This document shows, piece after piece, positions 45,478-54,451 of a stretch of DNA of 64,000 bases. A program made the position numbers and the translations under genes. This DNA is from MH13 sp042140245 (GTDB taxonomy: Bacteria; Pseudomonadota; Alphaproteobacteria; Rhizobiales; MH13). Location of the stretch: NCBI RefSeq assembly GCF_042140245.1, contig NZ_CP159483.1:1-64000 (forward strand), read 5' to 3'. The notes under the pieces were generated by a model that was not told where the DNA came from, did no database searches, and was given only the letters and a program-made list of their open reading frames with translations. Every line of letters starts with the position of its first letter. The first letter of the stretch is position 1.

Positions 45478-46362
45478 TCAGTCGATATCGATATCAAGGC
45501 CGAGATCGAGCGAAGGTGCTGACGAGGTCAACCAACCGGACGAGATGTAGTCGACGCCACTTTCAGCAACACCGGCTATTGTCTCCAGCGTGATGCCGCC
45601 GGACGCTTCCAATATCACCGGCTTGCCGCCCGCTTCCTGGTTCATCGCCACTCCTTTGGCCAGTGTTTCCGGTGGCATGTTGTCGAGCATGACGACGTCG
45701 GGGCGTTCAGCATCAGGCAACGCCAAGATCAGCGCAAACTGATCGAGCGTATCCACCTCAATCTCAATGGCCATCAGGTGTCCGGCATAGGCCTTGGCAG
45801 CACGTACCGCCTCCACCACGCCACCACAGACGGCGATGTGATTGTCTTTGATCAGGATCGCATCATCGAGCCCGAAACGATGGTTCGAGCCGCCACCTTT
45901 GCGCACAGCGTATTTCTGCACAGCGCGTAAGCCTGGAAGCGTCTTACGGGTGCAGGTCACTTTGGCTGACGTATGGGCGATGGCATCGGCATAGGTCTGC
46001 GTGGCCGTGGCGATGCCTGACAGATGGGTAAGGAAGTTTAGCGCCACGCGCTCAGCTGACAGCAGCAAGAGCGCTGGGCCAGCAATGCGCGCCACCACGT
46101 CGCCAGGTTGAACGCGATGACCATCGGTAATGGCTGCATGAAAGGCGAGACCATCGCCGATCTGGCGAAAGGCTGCTTCTGCCAATGGTAGGCCAGCGAT
46201 GGTGCCAGGCACCCGCGCGCGGATAACCGCTTCAGCGCGCGCACCAGCTGGCAGGCAAGCTTGGCTTGTTACATCCCCTGCCCGGCCCAAATCTTCCAGC
46301 AAGGCCGCGCGCACTAGCTCATCGATGATAGGGCGGGGCAAGTCGTTTTGAAGAACAGACAT
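45478..46362 (-). CDS. nadC: Nicotinate-nucleotide pyrophosphorylase (carboxylating)
   Basis: It turns quinolinate and PRPP into nicotinate mononucleotide. 294 residues. Motifs: ALLEDLGRAGDVTSQACLP, LNFLTHLSGIATATQTYADAI, CTRKTLPGLRAVQKYAVRKGGGSNHRFGLDDAILIKDNHI, and IEVEVDTLDQ-like IEIEVDTLDQFALIL, with EASGGITLETIAGVAESGVDYISSG near the end. It lies 21 bp after nadB in the nadABC unit. Confidence 0.96.
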   Translation of the reverse strand: MSVLQNDLPRPIIDELVRAALLEDLGRAGDVTSQACLPAGARAEAVIRARVPGTIAGLPLAEAAFRQIGDGLAFHAAITDGHRVQPGDVVARIAGPALLLLSAERVALNFLTHLSGIATATQTYADAIAHTSAKVTCTRKTLPGLRAVQKYAVRKGGGSNHRFGLDDAILIKDNHIAVCGGVVEAVRAAKAYAGHLMAIEIEVDTLDQFALILALPDAERPDVVMLDNMPPETLAKGVAMNQEAGGKPVILEASGGITLETIAGVAESGVDYISSGWLTSSAPSLDLGLDIDID

Positions 46363-46383
46363 AGGAAGCCTTGGCAGTTGATC

Positions 46384-47949
46384 TCACGCGGCGTGTGGCA
46401 TGTCATCCACCGCCGTACGCAGATTGGCAAGGGTCCAGAACGAACGCTTGGCTTGGTCCACATCTGTATCGGGATAGTCGGCACGGGCATGGCCACCCCG
46501 GCTTTCGGTGCGCTTCAGAGCACTGGCCGTCACGATCCAAGCGGCCAACGCCATGTTGCGGACCGAAAGGTTGATCGCGTTGTCCTTGATGGTGCCAAGC
46601 GTTTCCAGCGCCGCCGTCAAACCCTCGCCTGTGCGCTCCACACCGACATGCTTGCCCATCACCATGCGTATGGCACGCATGGCTTCCTCATCGGAGTGCG
46701 AGAGAACGACCGAGCCAGAGCTTGCACCCACCTCCGCGTGGCGTAACTCCGGCACAGGCATCAAGCGCAGAATGTCTTCGGCAATACGGGCTGAGAAAAC
46801 CACTGCCTCGAGCAATGAGTTGGACGCCAGACGGTTGGCGCCATGGGCACCGGTGGAGGACACTTCGCCCGCAGCCCAAAGCCCATCCAGCGAAGTGCGA
46901 CCGTAAGCGTCGGTGAGAATGCCACCCATATGGTAGTGCGCAGCGGGCTCCACTGGCAGTGGCTCTTTGACCGGATCAAGGCCCGCTTCCATCGCGCTTT
47001 CATAGACGGTGGGAAACATGTCGGGGAACTTGGCGCCGATCGCCTCGCGGCAGTCCAAAAACGCTCCTTTGCCCGATTGAACCGCACGGTGAATGGCACG
47101 GGCCACAATGTCGCGTGGGGCCAGCTCAAGGTCTTCGTGCACGCCTTCCATCAGCCGCGTGCCATCAGCGTGATGCAGTGTTGCGCCCTTGCCGCGCAGG
47201 GCTTCGGTGGCCAGTGGCGCGGGGTCTTTTCCGACAGCCAGAGCTGTTGGGTGAAACTGCACAAACTCAGCATCAGCGATGATCGCCCCAGCTCGCGCCG
47301 CCATCGCAAGGCCTTGCCCACGCGCTTCCACAGGATTGGTGGTGACAGCGTAAAGCCCGCCCGTTCCGCCGGATGTTAGTACAACGGCGCGCGTGTGCAG
47401 TGTTGTCGGCACCTCTGCCTGACCGCTATCGCCGCGCGACTGCAGGCCAACAACCTGACGCCCCTCGGTCAGGATCGCTTCAACGACATGGTTTTCAATG
47501 ACGCGAATAGACGGTGTGTTGGCGACCGTTTCAATGAGAGCGGCCATGATGGCCTGACCGGCACGATCGCCCTGAACGTGCACAATGCGATCCACCGAAT
47601 GCGCAGCCTCTCGACCGAACGTCAGGCGACCTTGAAGATCGGTGTCGAACGGCACGCCATAGGTCAGCAGATCCTGAATGCGAACATTGGCCTCTTTGAC
47701 CAAAAGCTCGGCCATGGCCTCATCGACCAGACCTGCTCCGGCGGCGATGGTGTCTGCCAGATGGGACTGCCAGGTGTCGCCTTCGGCGATGGCCGCTGCG
47801 ATACCGCCTTGTGCCCAGGCCGAGGATGCACCGATGCCAAGAGGCGCCGCCGTCACCACCGTTACCGGCCGTGGGGCCATTTTGAGGGCGCAGAAAAGCC
47901 CCGCCAGGCCGCCACCGACAATGACAACGTCATCGACAAACATGTCCAT
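46384..47949 (-). CDS. nadB: L-aspartate oxidase
   Basis: It oxidises aspartate to iminoaspartate with FAD. 521 residues from Met 47949 (AAGG upstream). Motifs: the FAD Rossmann VVIVGGGLAGLFCAL, SSAWAQGGIAAAI, LTFGREAAHSVDRIVHVQGDRAG, LTSGGTGGLYAVTTNP, QFHPTAL, and DGLWAAGEVSSTGAHGANRLASNSLLEAVVF. Iminoaspartate goes directly to NadA, encoded just upstream. Confidence 0.96.
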   Translation of the reverse strand: MDMFVDDVVIVGGGLAGLFCALKMAPRPVTVVTAAPLGIGASSAWAQGGIAAAIAEGDTWQSHLADTIAAGAGLVDEAMAELLVKEANVRIQDLLTYGVPFDTDLQGRLTFGREAAHSVDRIVHVQGDRAGQAIMAALIETVANTPSIRVIENHVVEAILTEGRQVVGLQSRGDSGQAEVPTTLHTRAVVLTSGGTGGLYAVTTNPVEARGQGLAMAARAGAIIADAEFVQFHPTALAVGKDPAPLATEALRGKGATLHHADGTRLMEGVHEDLELAPRDIVARAIHRAVQSGKGAFLDCREAIGAKFPDMFPTVYESAMEAGLDPVKEPLPVEPAAHYHMGGILTDAYGRTSLDGLWAAGEVSSTGAHGANRLASNSLLEAVVFSARIAEDILRLMPVPELRHAEVGASSGSVVLSHSDEEAMRAIRMVMGKHVGVERTGEGLTAALETLGTIKDNAINLSVRNMALAAWIVTASALKRTESRGGHARADYPDTDVDQAKRSFWTLANLRTAVDDMPHAA

Positions 47950-47999
47950 CTCGCTCGCCTTGCTGCTTGGACCCAAGGCCCAAGCCTTAGGGTCAGGCC

Positions 48000-49121
48000 C
48001 TAATTGTTCAGGTTCACCATCGCTTCAACCGACGCGCGGGCGCGCTTGGCCATTTCTTGCGCAATGAGAACTTCGCCTTCCACGGTGAGCAGCGTATCAA
48101 GGATTTTTGGCAATGTGATACGTTTCATGTGCGGACAGAGATTGCACGGGCGCACAAACTCCACATCCGGCGCTGACGCAGCCACATTGTCGGCCATGGA
48201 GCACTCGGTGACCATCAACACTTTACCCTGACCGTTCTCCACCACCCAATCGATGATGCCAGCGGTGGACCCTGTGTAGTCGGCCTCAGCGATCACATCC
48301 GGTGGGCACTCTGGGTGGGCAATCACTTTGATCGATGGGTCGGACGCCTTGTAGTCGCGCAGTTCTTCGCCTGTGAAACGCTCATGCACCTCGCAGGCGC
48401 CTTTCCAGGCGATGATATCCACCTCGGTTTGGGTCGCAACCCAACGGGCGAGATACTGATCAGGCAAAAAGATCACACGATCCGTGCCCAGACTCTCGAC
48501 CACCTGCACGGCGTTTGAGGACGTGCAACAGATATCAACCTCGGCCTTCACGTCTGCCGATGTGTTCACATAGGCAACCACAGGCACGCCGGGATACGCC
48601 GCTTTCAATGCGCGCACATCAGCGCCCGTGATGGACGACGCCAGTGAACAACCGGCTTTCATGTCCGGGATGAGAACTGTTTTCTCGGGGTTCAGCAGCT
48701 TGGATGTCTCGGCCATAAAGTGGACGCCGCACTGGATGATGATATCGGCATCCACCTTCGTTGCTTCCTTGGCCAGTTGCAGGCTGTCGCCGACAATGTC
48801 TGACACACCATGGAAGATTTCTGGTGTCTGGTAATTGTGCGCCAAGATCGCTGCGCCACGAACTTTTTTCAGCTCGTTGATCGCCTTGATGTAGGGCGCG
48901 TGCACAGGCCACTCGATGCGAGGAATCGCATGGCTCATCTTTTCGTAAAGATGGCCGACAGCAGCTTCCACCTCAGGTGTGTAGGTAAGGTCTGGCATCG
49001 GCAGGCGCTCAAACGTGCGCGAGGGCGCCGGTATCGGCGCATCGTGCCAGTCCGGGGTTGCCACCGGGGTGAGTGTGCGTGGGCTTTCGATGCGAAACTC
49101 GCGCTCTTGCACGGCTGTCAT
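48000..49121 (-). CDS. nadA: Quinolinate synthase
   Basis: It condenses iminoaspartate and dihydroxyacetone phosphate to quinolinate. 373 residues from Met 49121, with GGAGGAGG upstream. Motifs: ILAHNYQTPEIF, VGDSLQLAKEA, IIQCGVHFMAETSKLLNPEKTVLIPD, DICCTSSNAVQVV, AHPECPPDV, STAGII, TECSMADN and CNLCPHMKRITL. Cysteines in these stretches should hold the [4Fe-4S] cluster. It is the first gene of nadABC; two dyads in the 340-bp upstream region may be operators. Confidence 0.96.
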   Translation of the reverse strand: MTAVQEREFRIESPRTLTPVATPDWHDAPIPAPSRTFERLPMPDLTYTPEVEAAVGHLYEKMSHAIPRIEWPVHAPYIKAINELKKVRGAAILAHNYQTPEIFHGVSDIVGDSLQLAKEATKVDADIIIQCGVHFMAETSKLLNPEKTVLIPDMKAGCSLASSITGADVRALKAAYPGVPVVAYVNTSADVKAEVDICCTSSNAVQVVESLGTDRVIFLPDQYLARWVATQTEVDIIAWKGACEVHERFTGEELRDYKASDPSIKVIAHPECPPDVIAEADYTGSTAGIIDWVVENGQGKVLMVTECSMADNVAASAPDVEFVRPCNLCPHMKRITLPKILDTLLTVEGEVLIAQEMAKRARASVEAMVNLNN

Positions 49122-49174
49122 GATCTGCCTCCTCCAGGCAAATGCCCAGGGGCCCTCAAAAGGCCACACAAGGG

Positions 49175-49233
49175 CTATTTCTCACTTGGAGCATAACTCT
49201 GATGAATAGACTTTTGCTCATGTTGAGTTTTAG
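49175..49233 (-). promoter_or_regulatory. Two similar dyads upstream of nadA, candidate NadQ operators
   Basis: Read outward, both sites have the pattern T-N-TGCTC-N4-TGAG-N3-TAG: site 1 on the minus strand (49196-49175, core CTC-N5-GAG), site 2 on the plus strand (49211-49233, core CTCA-TGT-TGAG). Centres are 36 bp apart, 54-112 bp upstream of the nadA start. NadQ-like nadQ is encoded at 52221-53222. The match to a known NadQ box is not verified. Confidence 0.45.
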
Positions 49234-49459
49234 TATAGGGATTTTCTGCTCCTCTTGCAAGGCGGCAACGGTACTGAACCGTCCGGTACGGCGGATGCGG
49301 CATCGATCGGTTGAAGCACTCTTCCGGTTTTCCAGGCGGCTTGGTTCAATTTTCTTGATCCGAGCGTGAAAGAAATTGCGTTGGTGAGGGGATTTGAACG
49401 GGTGTAGCTAGGGGGTTCCAAGGCTGGATTGCCTGCAAGCTCTTACCCATGGTGACCCT

Positions 49460-50707
49460 ATGGCGAATCACTCTCAGCCATCTGGCAGCTCTAGCGTACC
49501 AATGACAGCCCTTTGGCTGGTCATCGTCTGCGGTTGTTTGATCTCCCTACTCTCGTTTGGACCACGATCCATTCTCGGGTTGTTTCTGGTGCCCATGACG
49601 GAGACCCAAGGGTGGAGCCGTGAGGTGTTTGCGTTAGCCCTTGCGATTCAGAACTTGATGTGGGGCCTCGGTCAGCCCGTTGCGGGTGCGATTGCAGACC
49701 GATACGGCTCGGCACGCGTGCTGGTTTTCGGCGGTTTCGTCTACGCCGGTGGGCTGGTCTTGATGGCATGGGCACCATCACCGGGTTGGTTGCACCTGTC
49801 AGCTGGGATCATGGTTGGTCTTGGTATGGCAGCGGCGTCGTACTCGATCGTGCTGGCCGCGTTTGGGAGGCGGGTTCCAGAGGAGAAACGTCCGCTCATC
49901 TTTGGCCTTGGCACAGCGGCGGGCTCCATGGGCCAATTCCTGTTCGCTCCAATCGGTCGCGCTTTCATTTCCAACTATGGGTGGGAACAAGCCCTCGTGC
50001 TGCTTGGCGTCCTCATGCTGGCCATTCCCTTACTCGCTTTTGCTCTGCGAGGTCGGTCGGACCAAGGTGCAGTTGCGGACTATATCGAGGGACAGACGCT
50101 AACCCAGGCCGTTCGCCAAGCTTTCGCCCATCGCTCATACGTGTTGCTTGTTGTTGGTTTTTTTGTTTGCGGCTTTCACCTCGCATTTATCACCGCTCAT
50201 ATGCCAGCCTACCTGGACGATTTGGGCCTAGACCCTCGCTTGGGGGCCTGGTCATTGGCTCTGATTGGCCTGTTCAACATTGTGGGTGCGCTGGCAGCCG
50301 GTGTTATCTCAAGCCGGTACTCCAAACCGATTTTTCTTGCACTCATCTATCTGGCGCGCGCTGTTTTCATCGCGCTTTTCGTTTTCACTCCGGCAACACC
50401 GCTGACGGTGCTGCTCTTTTCAGCTGGGATCGGTTTGTTATGGCTTTCCACGGTTCCGCCAACATCTGCCCTGGTCGCCATCATGTTTGGGCCGAAATAC
50501 ATGGCAACCTTGATGGGCATAGTTTTCCTCAATCACCAGATCGGTGCCTTTCTCGGCGTTTGGTTGGGAGGTAGACTATATGATGCCTCCGGGTCGTACG
50601 ATGTGGTCTGGTATCTTGGCATCGCTCTTGCCATCTTCGCCGCCATTGTTCACTGGCCTATTCGCGAAGCTCGCGCCGACGCGCCGATAGCCTCGCCCGC
50701 TGAGTAA
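49460..50707 (+). CDS. MFS transporter, oxalate/formate or monocarboxylate type
   Basis: 415 residues with about 12 helices. WSREVFALALAIQNLMWGLGQPVAGAIADRYGSARVLVFGG is the typical N-terminal signature of the OFA/MCT-like branch of MFS. VSSRYSKPIFLALIYLARA marks the central loop. Probable substrate: a small organic anion, not determinable here. It ends 12 bp before the AcuI-like gene, so the two are likely co-transcribed. Confidence 0.85.
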   Translation: MANHSQPSGSSSVPMTALWLVIVCGCLISLLSFGPRSILGLFLVPMTETQGWSREVFALALAIQNLMWGLGQPVAGAIADRYGSARVLVFGGFVYAGGLVLMAWAPSPGWLHLSAGIMVGLGMAAASYSIVLAAFGRRVPEEKRPLIFGLGTAAGSMGQFLFAPIGRAFISNYGWEQALVLLGVLMLAIPLLAFALRGRSDQGAVADYIEGQTLTQAVRQAFAHRSYVLLVVGFFVCGFHLAFITAHMPAYLDDLGLDPRLGAWSLALIGLFNIVGALAAGVISSRYSKPIFLALIYLARAVFIALFVFTPATPLTVLLFSAGIGLLWLSTVPPTSALVAIMFGPKYMATLMGIVFLNHQIGAFLGVWLGGRLYDASGSYDVVWYLGIALAIFAAIVHWPIREARADAPIASPAE

Positions 50708-50719
50708 GGATGCCATGTT

Positions 50720-51721
50720 ATGAGCCTGCCGACTGAACCGTTTAACGCCATTTGGATCACCAGCGACGATGGCAAGCGCGCCAAACCAGCCGTGGTTCAT
50801 GAGATCACACTGGATGATCTGATGCCGGGCGACGTAACGCTCAAAGTCACGCACACAACGGTGAACTTCAAAGACGGCTTGGCGATGACCGCCAAAGGCC
50901 CAATTGCGCGCAAGTTCCCCATGATTCCCGGCGTGGACATGGCGGGCACGGTGATCGCTTCGGACCGCGAAGACTTCAAAGAAGGCGATGAGGTGATCCT
51001 CAACGGTTTCGGTGTTGGCGAGGGTCATATGGGCGCTTACGCATCCTATGCCCGTGTCTCTGGCGACTGGCTGATTCACCGCCCAACAGGTTTGACAGCT
51101 GCGCAAGCCATGGCCATTGGCACCGCTGGCTACACAGCCATGCTCTGCGTGATGGCGCTGGATAAGGCAGGCGTTAAGCCGGAAGATGGCCCGGTTTTGG
51201 TCACCGGCGCAGCGGGCGGTGTTGGCTCGGTGGCCATCGCGATCTTGGCGGCGCGTGGCTATCATGTGGTCGCGTCCACCGGCCGCCCGGAAGAAGAAGA
51301 CTATTTGAAGGGCTTGGGCGCCGCGGAAATCATCGACCGCAATGAGTTCAATGGCGACGTAAGACCGCTCGCCCGCGAAAAATGGGCCGGTGCGGTTGAT
51401 GCAGTCGGCTCAAAGACGCTCGCCAACGTACTCAGCCAAGTGAAGTATGGTGGCGCTGTTGCCGCTTGCGGCCTCGCTCAAGGCGGCGACCTGCCCTCGT
51501 TCGTGCATCCATTCATTTTGCGCGCGGTGCAGTTGATTGGCGTGGAATTGGTGATGACGCCCATCTCCGTTCGCAAAGCCGCTTATGATCAGCTTGCCAA
51601 AGACCTCGATATGGCCAAGCTCGACGCGATGACCACGCATATTGGCTTTGATGATTTGCTGGATGCAGGCCAGCAGATCATGGGCGGCAAGGTACGTGGG
51701 CGACTGGTCGCGACCCTCTAA
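50720..51721 (+). CDS. acuI: YhdH/AcuI-like NADPH oxidoreductase (acrylyl-CoA reductase family)
   Basis: 333 residues, zinc-free medium-chain dehydrogenase. The start SLPTEPFNAIWITSDDGKRAKP and VNFKDGLAMTAKGPIARKFPMIPGVDMAGTVIASD fit the YhdH/AcuI family. The NADPH site is VLVTGAAGGVGSVAIAILAARGYHVVASTGRPEEEDYLKGLGAAEII. AcuI reduces acryloyl-CoA to propionyl-CoA in marine alphaproteobacteria using DMSP, but the family is broad and no other DMSP gene is seen. Confidence 0.85.
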   Translation: MSLPTEPFNAIWITSDDGKRAKPAVVHEITLDDLMPGDVTLKVTHTTVNFKDGLAMTAKGPIARKFPMIPGVDMAGTVIASDREDFKEGDEVILNGFGVGEGHMGAYASYARVSGDWLIHRPTGLTAAQAMAIGTAGYTAMLCVMALDKAGVKPEDGPVLVTGAAGGVGSVAIAILAARGYHVVASTGRPEEEDYLKGLGAAEIIDRNEFNGDVRPLAREKWAGAVDAVGSKTLANVLSQVKYGGAVAACGLAQGGDLPSFVHPFILRAVQLIGVELVMTPISVRKAAYDQLAKDLDMAKLDAMTTHIGFDDLLDAGQQIMGGKVRGRLVATL

Positions 51722-51731
51722 ACTCGCTGTC

Positions 51732-52019
51732 CTAACGCACGACCTCAACCACATCATCGACCGGAAGATGGACCGCGCTGGTGCGAACCTCTCGTACGGG
51801 GTCGCTTCCTAGGGTCGGTGTTTTGGTTTGCGCGTAGCGCAGAAGCTCCACACGCTGGGCCAAGTCATGGACCGGCTCAACGCTGCCTTTGGAATCAGAA
51901 ACCAGAAATCCAGCGGTCATGCCCGCCATCATGGCAGGCACCATGATAGCGCCAAGCGTCCGCGCATAGCGCGAATAAAAACGTTTTGATGTGTGGGCGG
52001 GCATCGTGCCTTTTGGCAT
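51732..52019 (-). CDS. Small membrane-associated hypothetical protein
   Basis: 95 residues from Met 52019 (open frame to 52052). One hydrophobic segment (TLGAIMVPAMMAGMTAGFLV) follows a basic start (KRFYSRYAR), so an anchored protein with a periplasmic C-terminus is likely. No domain recognised. The 200 bp upstream hold no gene. Confidence 0.55.
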   Translation of the reverse strand: MPKGTMPAHTSKRFYSRYARTLGAIMVPAMMAGMTAGFLVSDSKGSVEPVHDLAQRVELLRYAQTKTPTLGSDPVREVRTSAVHLPVDDVVEVVR

Positions 52020-52220
52020 CTTGCGCCCGCCCATGTTTGTCAGCCCCTGCATTCAAACTCACCATATGTTGTTCGTTGGTGTTGCCAGAGAGGTAGCACG
52101 GACAGGCCGGAAAAACCGTTACCGATTGTGGCAACGGCGTGGCAATCGCAAGGCATGCCGAACAAGCCGTAAACGGGTTAATGAAGCTTTTTCAGGCATT
52201 TAACAGAAGGTTGAGAAAGC

Positions 52221-53222
52221 TTATCGCACCACAGGCTGGCCAAAACGCAGGCCAGCGGACGGTCGCTCAGCGATGACATCGCGGCGGAAGCGATAGAGCG
52301 CAGCGGGTCGCCCACCAGTTGCCTGGGTGGTGGCGCCTGTCGGTTCAACAAGCCCGGCATTGTCCACCAATCGACGGAAGTTTTGCTTGTGCAGGCGACG
52401 CCCGGCAATCGCTTCAACAGCTGATTGCAGGCCGGTGAGCGTGAAGCTTTGAGGCATCAGCTCGAACACCACCGGGCGGTATTTCATCTTTCCGCGCAGG
52501 CGGGCAATGGCGGTGGCAAGGATGCGGCGATGATCCAGTGCCATGGGTTGGCCGATACTGGACGTCGGCAGTGTGTCTGTTTGCGCGCGGCCATCGCGCA
52601 TCGCCTCTTGGGCAAGGCCAGCCTCATAGATCAACTCATAGCGCTCCAGAACTCGCTCTTCGTCCCAGGTGAAGCTGCCATCGTCAGCTGCCTCTCCAAA
52701 GGCAAGCGCAACACGGCGTTCCCGACTGAGCGAGCGACCAGGCGGCTCTTCCCGCCCCTCCGCCTTCAGCCATTGATGCAAAGCCGGCAAGATGGCCTCA
52801 TCAAGAATGGCAGGCCTCCCGCTGCGCCAGTCTTCCCACGGGAAAAACTGATACCAACTTTGCCATGACCAAGGCGCATCCTCGCTCTCATCGGCATCGT
52901 TGCGGGTAAGTGCCAGATATCCAATCGACAGGACATGCGGCGCTGAGGATGGCGATGTGGCGTGACGGCCTCGATCTCCAAACGTGTAGAGCTGCTCAAT
53001 GTATCCCAGGCGGAACCCGGTCTGATCTTCTACAAAACCGCGCAGACCAAGCTCCAACGTACGATGGCGCAACGGCGCAAAGGGCCCTGATGGAAGTGCG
53101 CTGGCTACTGTTGACGGATCACGTGAAGGCACAGTGAGAATTGCAGGCGAGCCGCCGACCAGCGCGGTGACGGCTGCCGTCAGATCGATCCCAATGGTTT
53201 GGTTGTCGTCAGCCTTGGCCAT
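52221..53222 (-). CDS. nadQ: NadQ-like NAD regulator (Nudix-related domain + winged helix)
   Basis: 333 residues. The N-terminal half resembles a Nudix fold without its catalytic glutamates (RTLELGLRGFVEDQTGFRLGYIEQLYTFGDRGR). The C-terminal half is the NrtR-like winged helix (FELMPQSFTLTGLQSAVEAIAGRRLHKQNFRRLVDNAGLVEPTG ... GGRPAALYRFRRD). This is the architecture of NadQ (COG4111 group), a regulator of NAD synthesis in Alphaproteobacteria. nadABC lies 3 kb away with two candidate operators. Met 53222 sets the start; it overlaps the phosphatase gene by 14 bp. Confidence 0.82.
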   Translation of the reverse strand: MAKADDNQTIGIDLTAAVTALVGGSPAILTVPSRDPSTVASALPSGPFAPLRHRTLELGLRGFVEDQTGFRLGYIEQLYTFGDRGRHATSPSSAPHVLSIGYLALTRNDADESEDAPWSWQSWYQFFPWEDWRSGRPAILDEAILPALHQWLKAEGREEPPGRSLSRERRVALAFGEAADDGSFTWDEERVLERYELIYEAGLAQEAMRDGRAQTDTLPTSSIGQPMALDHRRILATAIARLRGKMKYRPVVFELMPQSFTLTGLQSAVEAIAGRRLHKQNFRRLVDNAGLVEPTGATTQATGGRPAALYRFRRDVIAERPSAGLRFGQPVVR

Positions 53223-53745
53223 GTCCACCGGACATCTCACCAACGGGCATCGCGAAGGGCTTGCCTTCATAGGCCATCGCGCCGCGACCGATGGCCGAAA
53301 TAGCCTCTTTCATCTCACCGCCTGCGCCAAGCAGATCGTCTGCAAAACCTACCATACGGCCATTGGGCGTTGCCCACGGTGCGCGGGCGCGCAACAGACG
53401 AGCCAGATCATGCGGATCGCTGTCTGGGGTCAACGCGTGAGAGAGAATGTAACCCGCTGCAGTGGAGCGACTGACACCTGCCCAGCAATGCACGACCATG
53501 GGCGCTTTACGATCCCAGGCGCGGCCAAACTCCAGGATTTTTTCAACATGGGCTGGGCTTGGCGGCACCAACCCTTGAGCTGGCGCCGTGATGTCATTGA
53601 ACTCAAGGTAGAGGTGGTTTTCTTTGGCAATCGTTTTGGGGCGGTCCACCGCTGTGCCGCCACTGATCACCGTCAGCAAGTGCGAGGCACCGGTTTGGGC
53701 GACGACATCGTGGATGGCAGCAAGCGAACAAATGTAAAGCGTCAT
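53209..53745 (-). CDS. Dual-specificity/tyrosine phosphatase-like protein
   Basis: 178 residues from ATG 53745 (the open frame to 54102 is a shadow of the HD gene). The active-site loop is VHCWAGVSRSTAAGYIL (HCx5R with GVSRS). Upstream LYLEFNDITAP supplies a conserved Asp loop. The substrate is unknown. Its last 14 bp overlap nadQ, so the two genes are coupled. Confidence 0.82.
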   Translation of the reverse strand: MTLYICSLAAIHDVVAQTGASHLLTVISGGTAVDRPKTIAKENHLYLEFNDITAPAQGLVPPSPAHVEKILEFGRAWDRKAPMVVHCWAGVSRSTAAGYILSHALTPDSDPHDLARLLRARAPWATPNGRMVGFADDLLGAGGEMKEAISAIGRGAMAYEGKPFAMPVGEMSGGHGQG

Positions 53746-53758
53746 GCGCCAAGGCCTA

Positions 53759-54433
53759 TCATGGTTGTGCGCGGTGTGCGCTAGAGTTTCTGCCAGTTGG
53801 TTTTGCCGACAGTGCTTCCAAATGCGCTTCAAACAAAGTCGCGTGACGGTCAAGGAAGGCTTGTTCCGCCTCCAACGCTGAAACCGGCTCAATGACAATG
53901 GATGCGAGCGCGCCTGGCGGTTTGCCAAACAGTTTTTCAGCTTCAAGCATTGCAAAACCCGCCAATTGCGAGGCTTCCAGAAACGCTGAGATGCCGTCAG
54001 CCTGTTTAATCGCTTTGTGCATGGGCGTGGGCAAGGCTGCAGGCAATTGGTGGCGCAGATGAATGGCTGATGCCAACCGCGCTTCAATGCTGCGGTAGCC
54101 ATCGCCGAGCAATGCTTTGAACGGCGAAATCATGTCGCCGATCACATATTCCGGCCCATCATGCAGCAGGGCCGCCAAGCGCACTTCCGCCGGGGCTTCA
54201 CCGCCCGCCAAAGCATCGACCAGATCGACAACCAGCAAACTGTGCTGTGCCACCGAAAAGGCGTGATCACCCGTGGTTTGGCCATTCCAGCGCGCCACAC
54301 GGGCAAGGCCGTGGGCAATGTCTTCCACTTCGATATCGAGGGGTGACGGATCGGCCAGGTCAAGCCGTCGGCCCGACAGCATGCGCTGCCACACGCGTGC
54401 TTGTTTCGATTGGCTTGCAGATGTGCGCGGCAC
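53759..54433 (-). CDS. HD-domain phosphohydrolase, YfbR-like
   Basis: 224 residues. The HD metal site is seen in VAQHSLLVVDLV and RLAALLHDGPEYVIGDMISPFK, with KQADGISAFLEASQL further on. Close relatives (YfbR type) dephosphorylate deoxynucleoside monophosphates. It starts 18 bp after ygfZ on the same strand and runs on toward nadQ. Confidence 0.85.
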   Translation of the reverse strand: MPRTSASQSKQARVWQRMLSGRRLDLADPSPLDIEVEDIAHGLARVARWNGQTTGDHAFSVAQHSLLVVDLVDALAGGEAPAEVRLAALLHDGPEYVIGDMISPFKALLGDGYRSIEARLASAIHLRHQLPAALPTPMHKAIKQADGISAFLEASQLAGFAMLEAEKLFGKPPGALASIVIEPVSALEAEQAFLDRHATLFEAHLEALSAKPTGRNSSAHRAQP

Positions 54434-54451
54434 GCGTGTCCCTTGGCAGTC

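Noticed and set aside
53746..54102. N-terminal extension of the phosphatase frame.
   Set aside because: It is antisense-free but lies in another frame of the HD-domain gene, is Arg/Cys-rich and unlike any phosphatase; the start at 53745 gives a normal protein.
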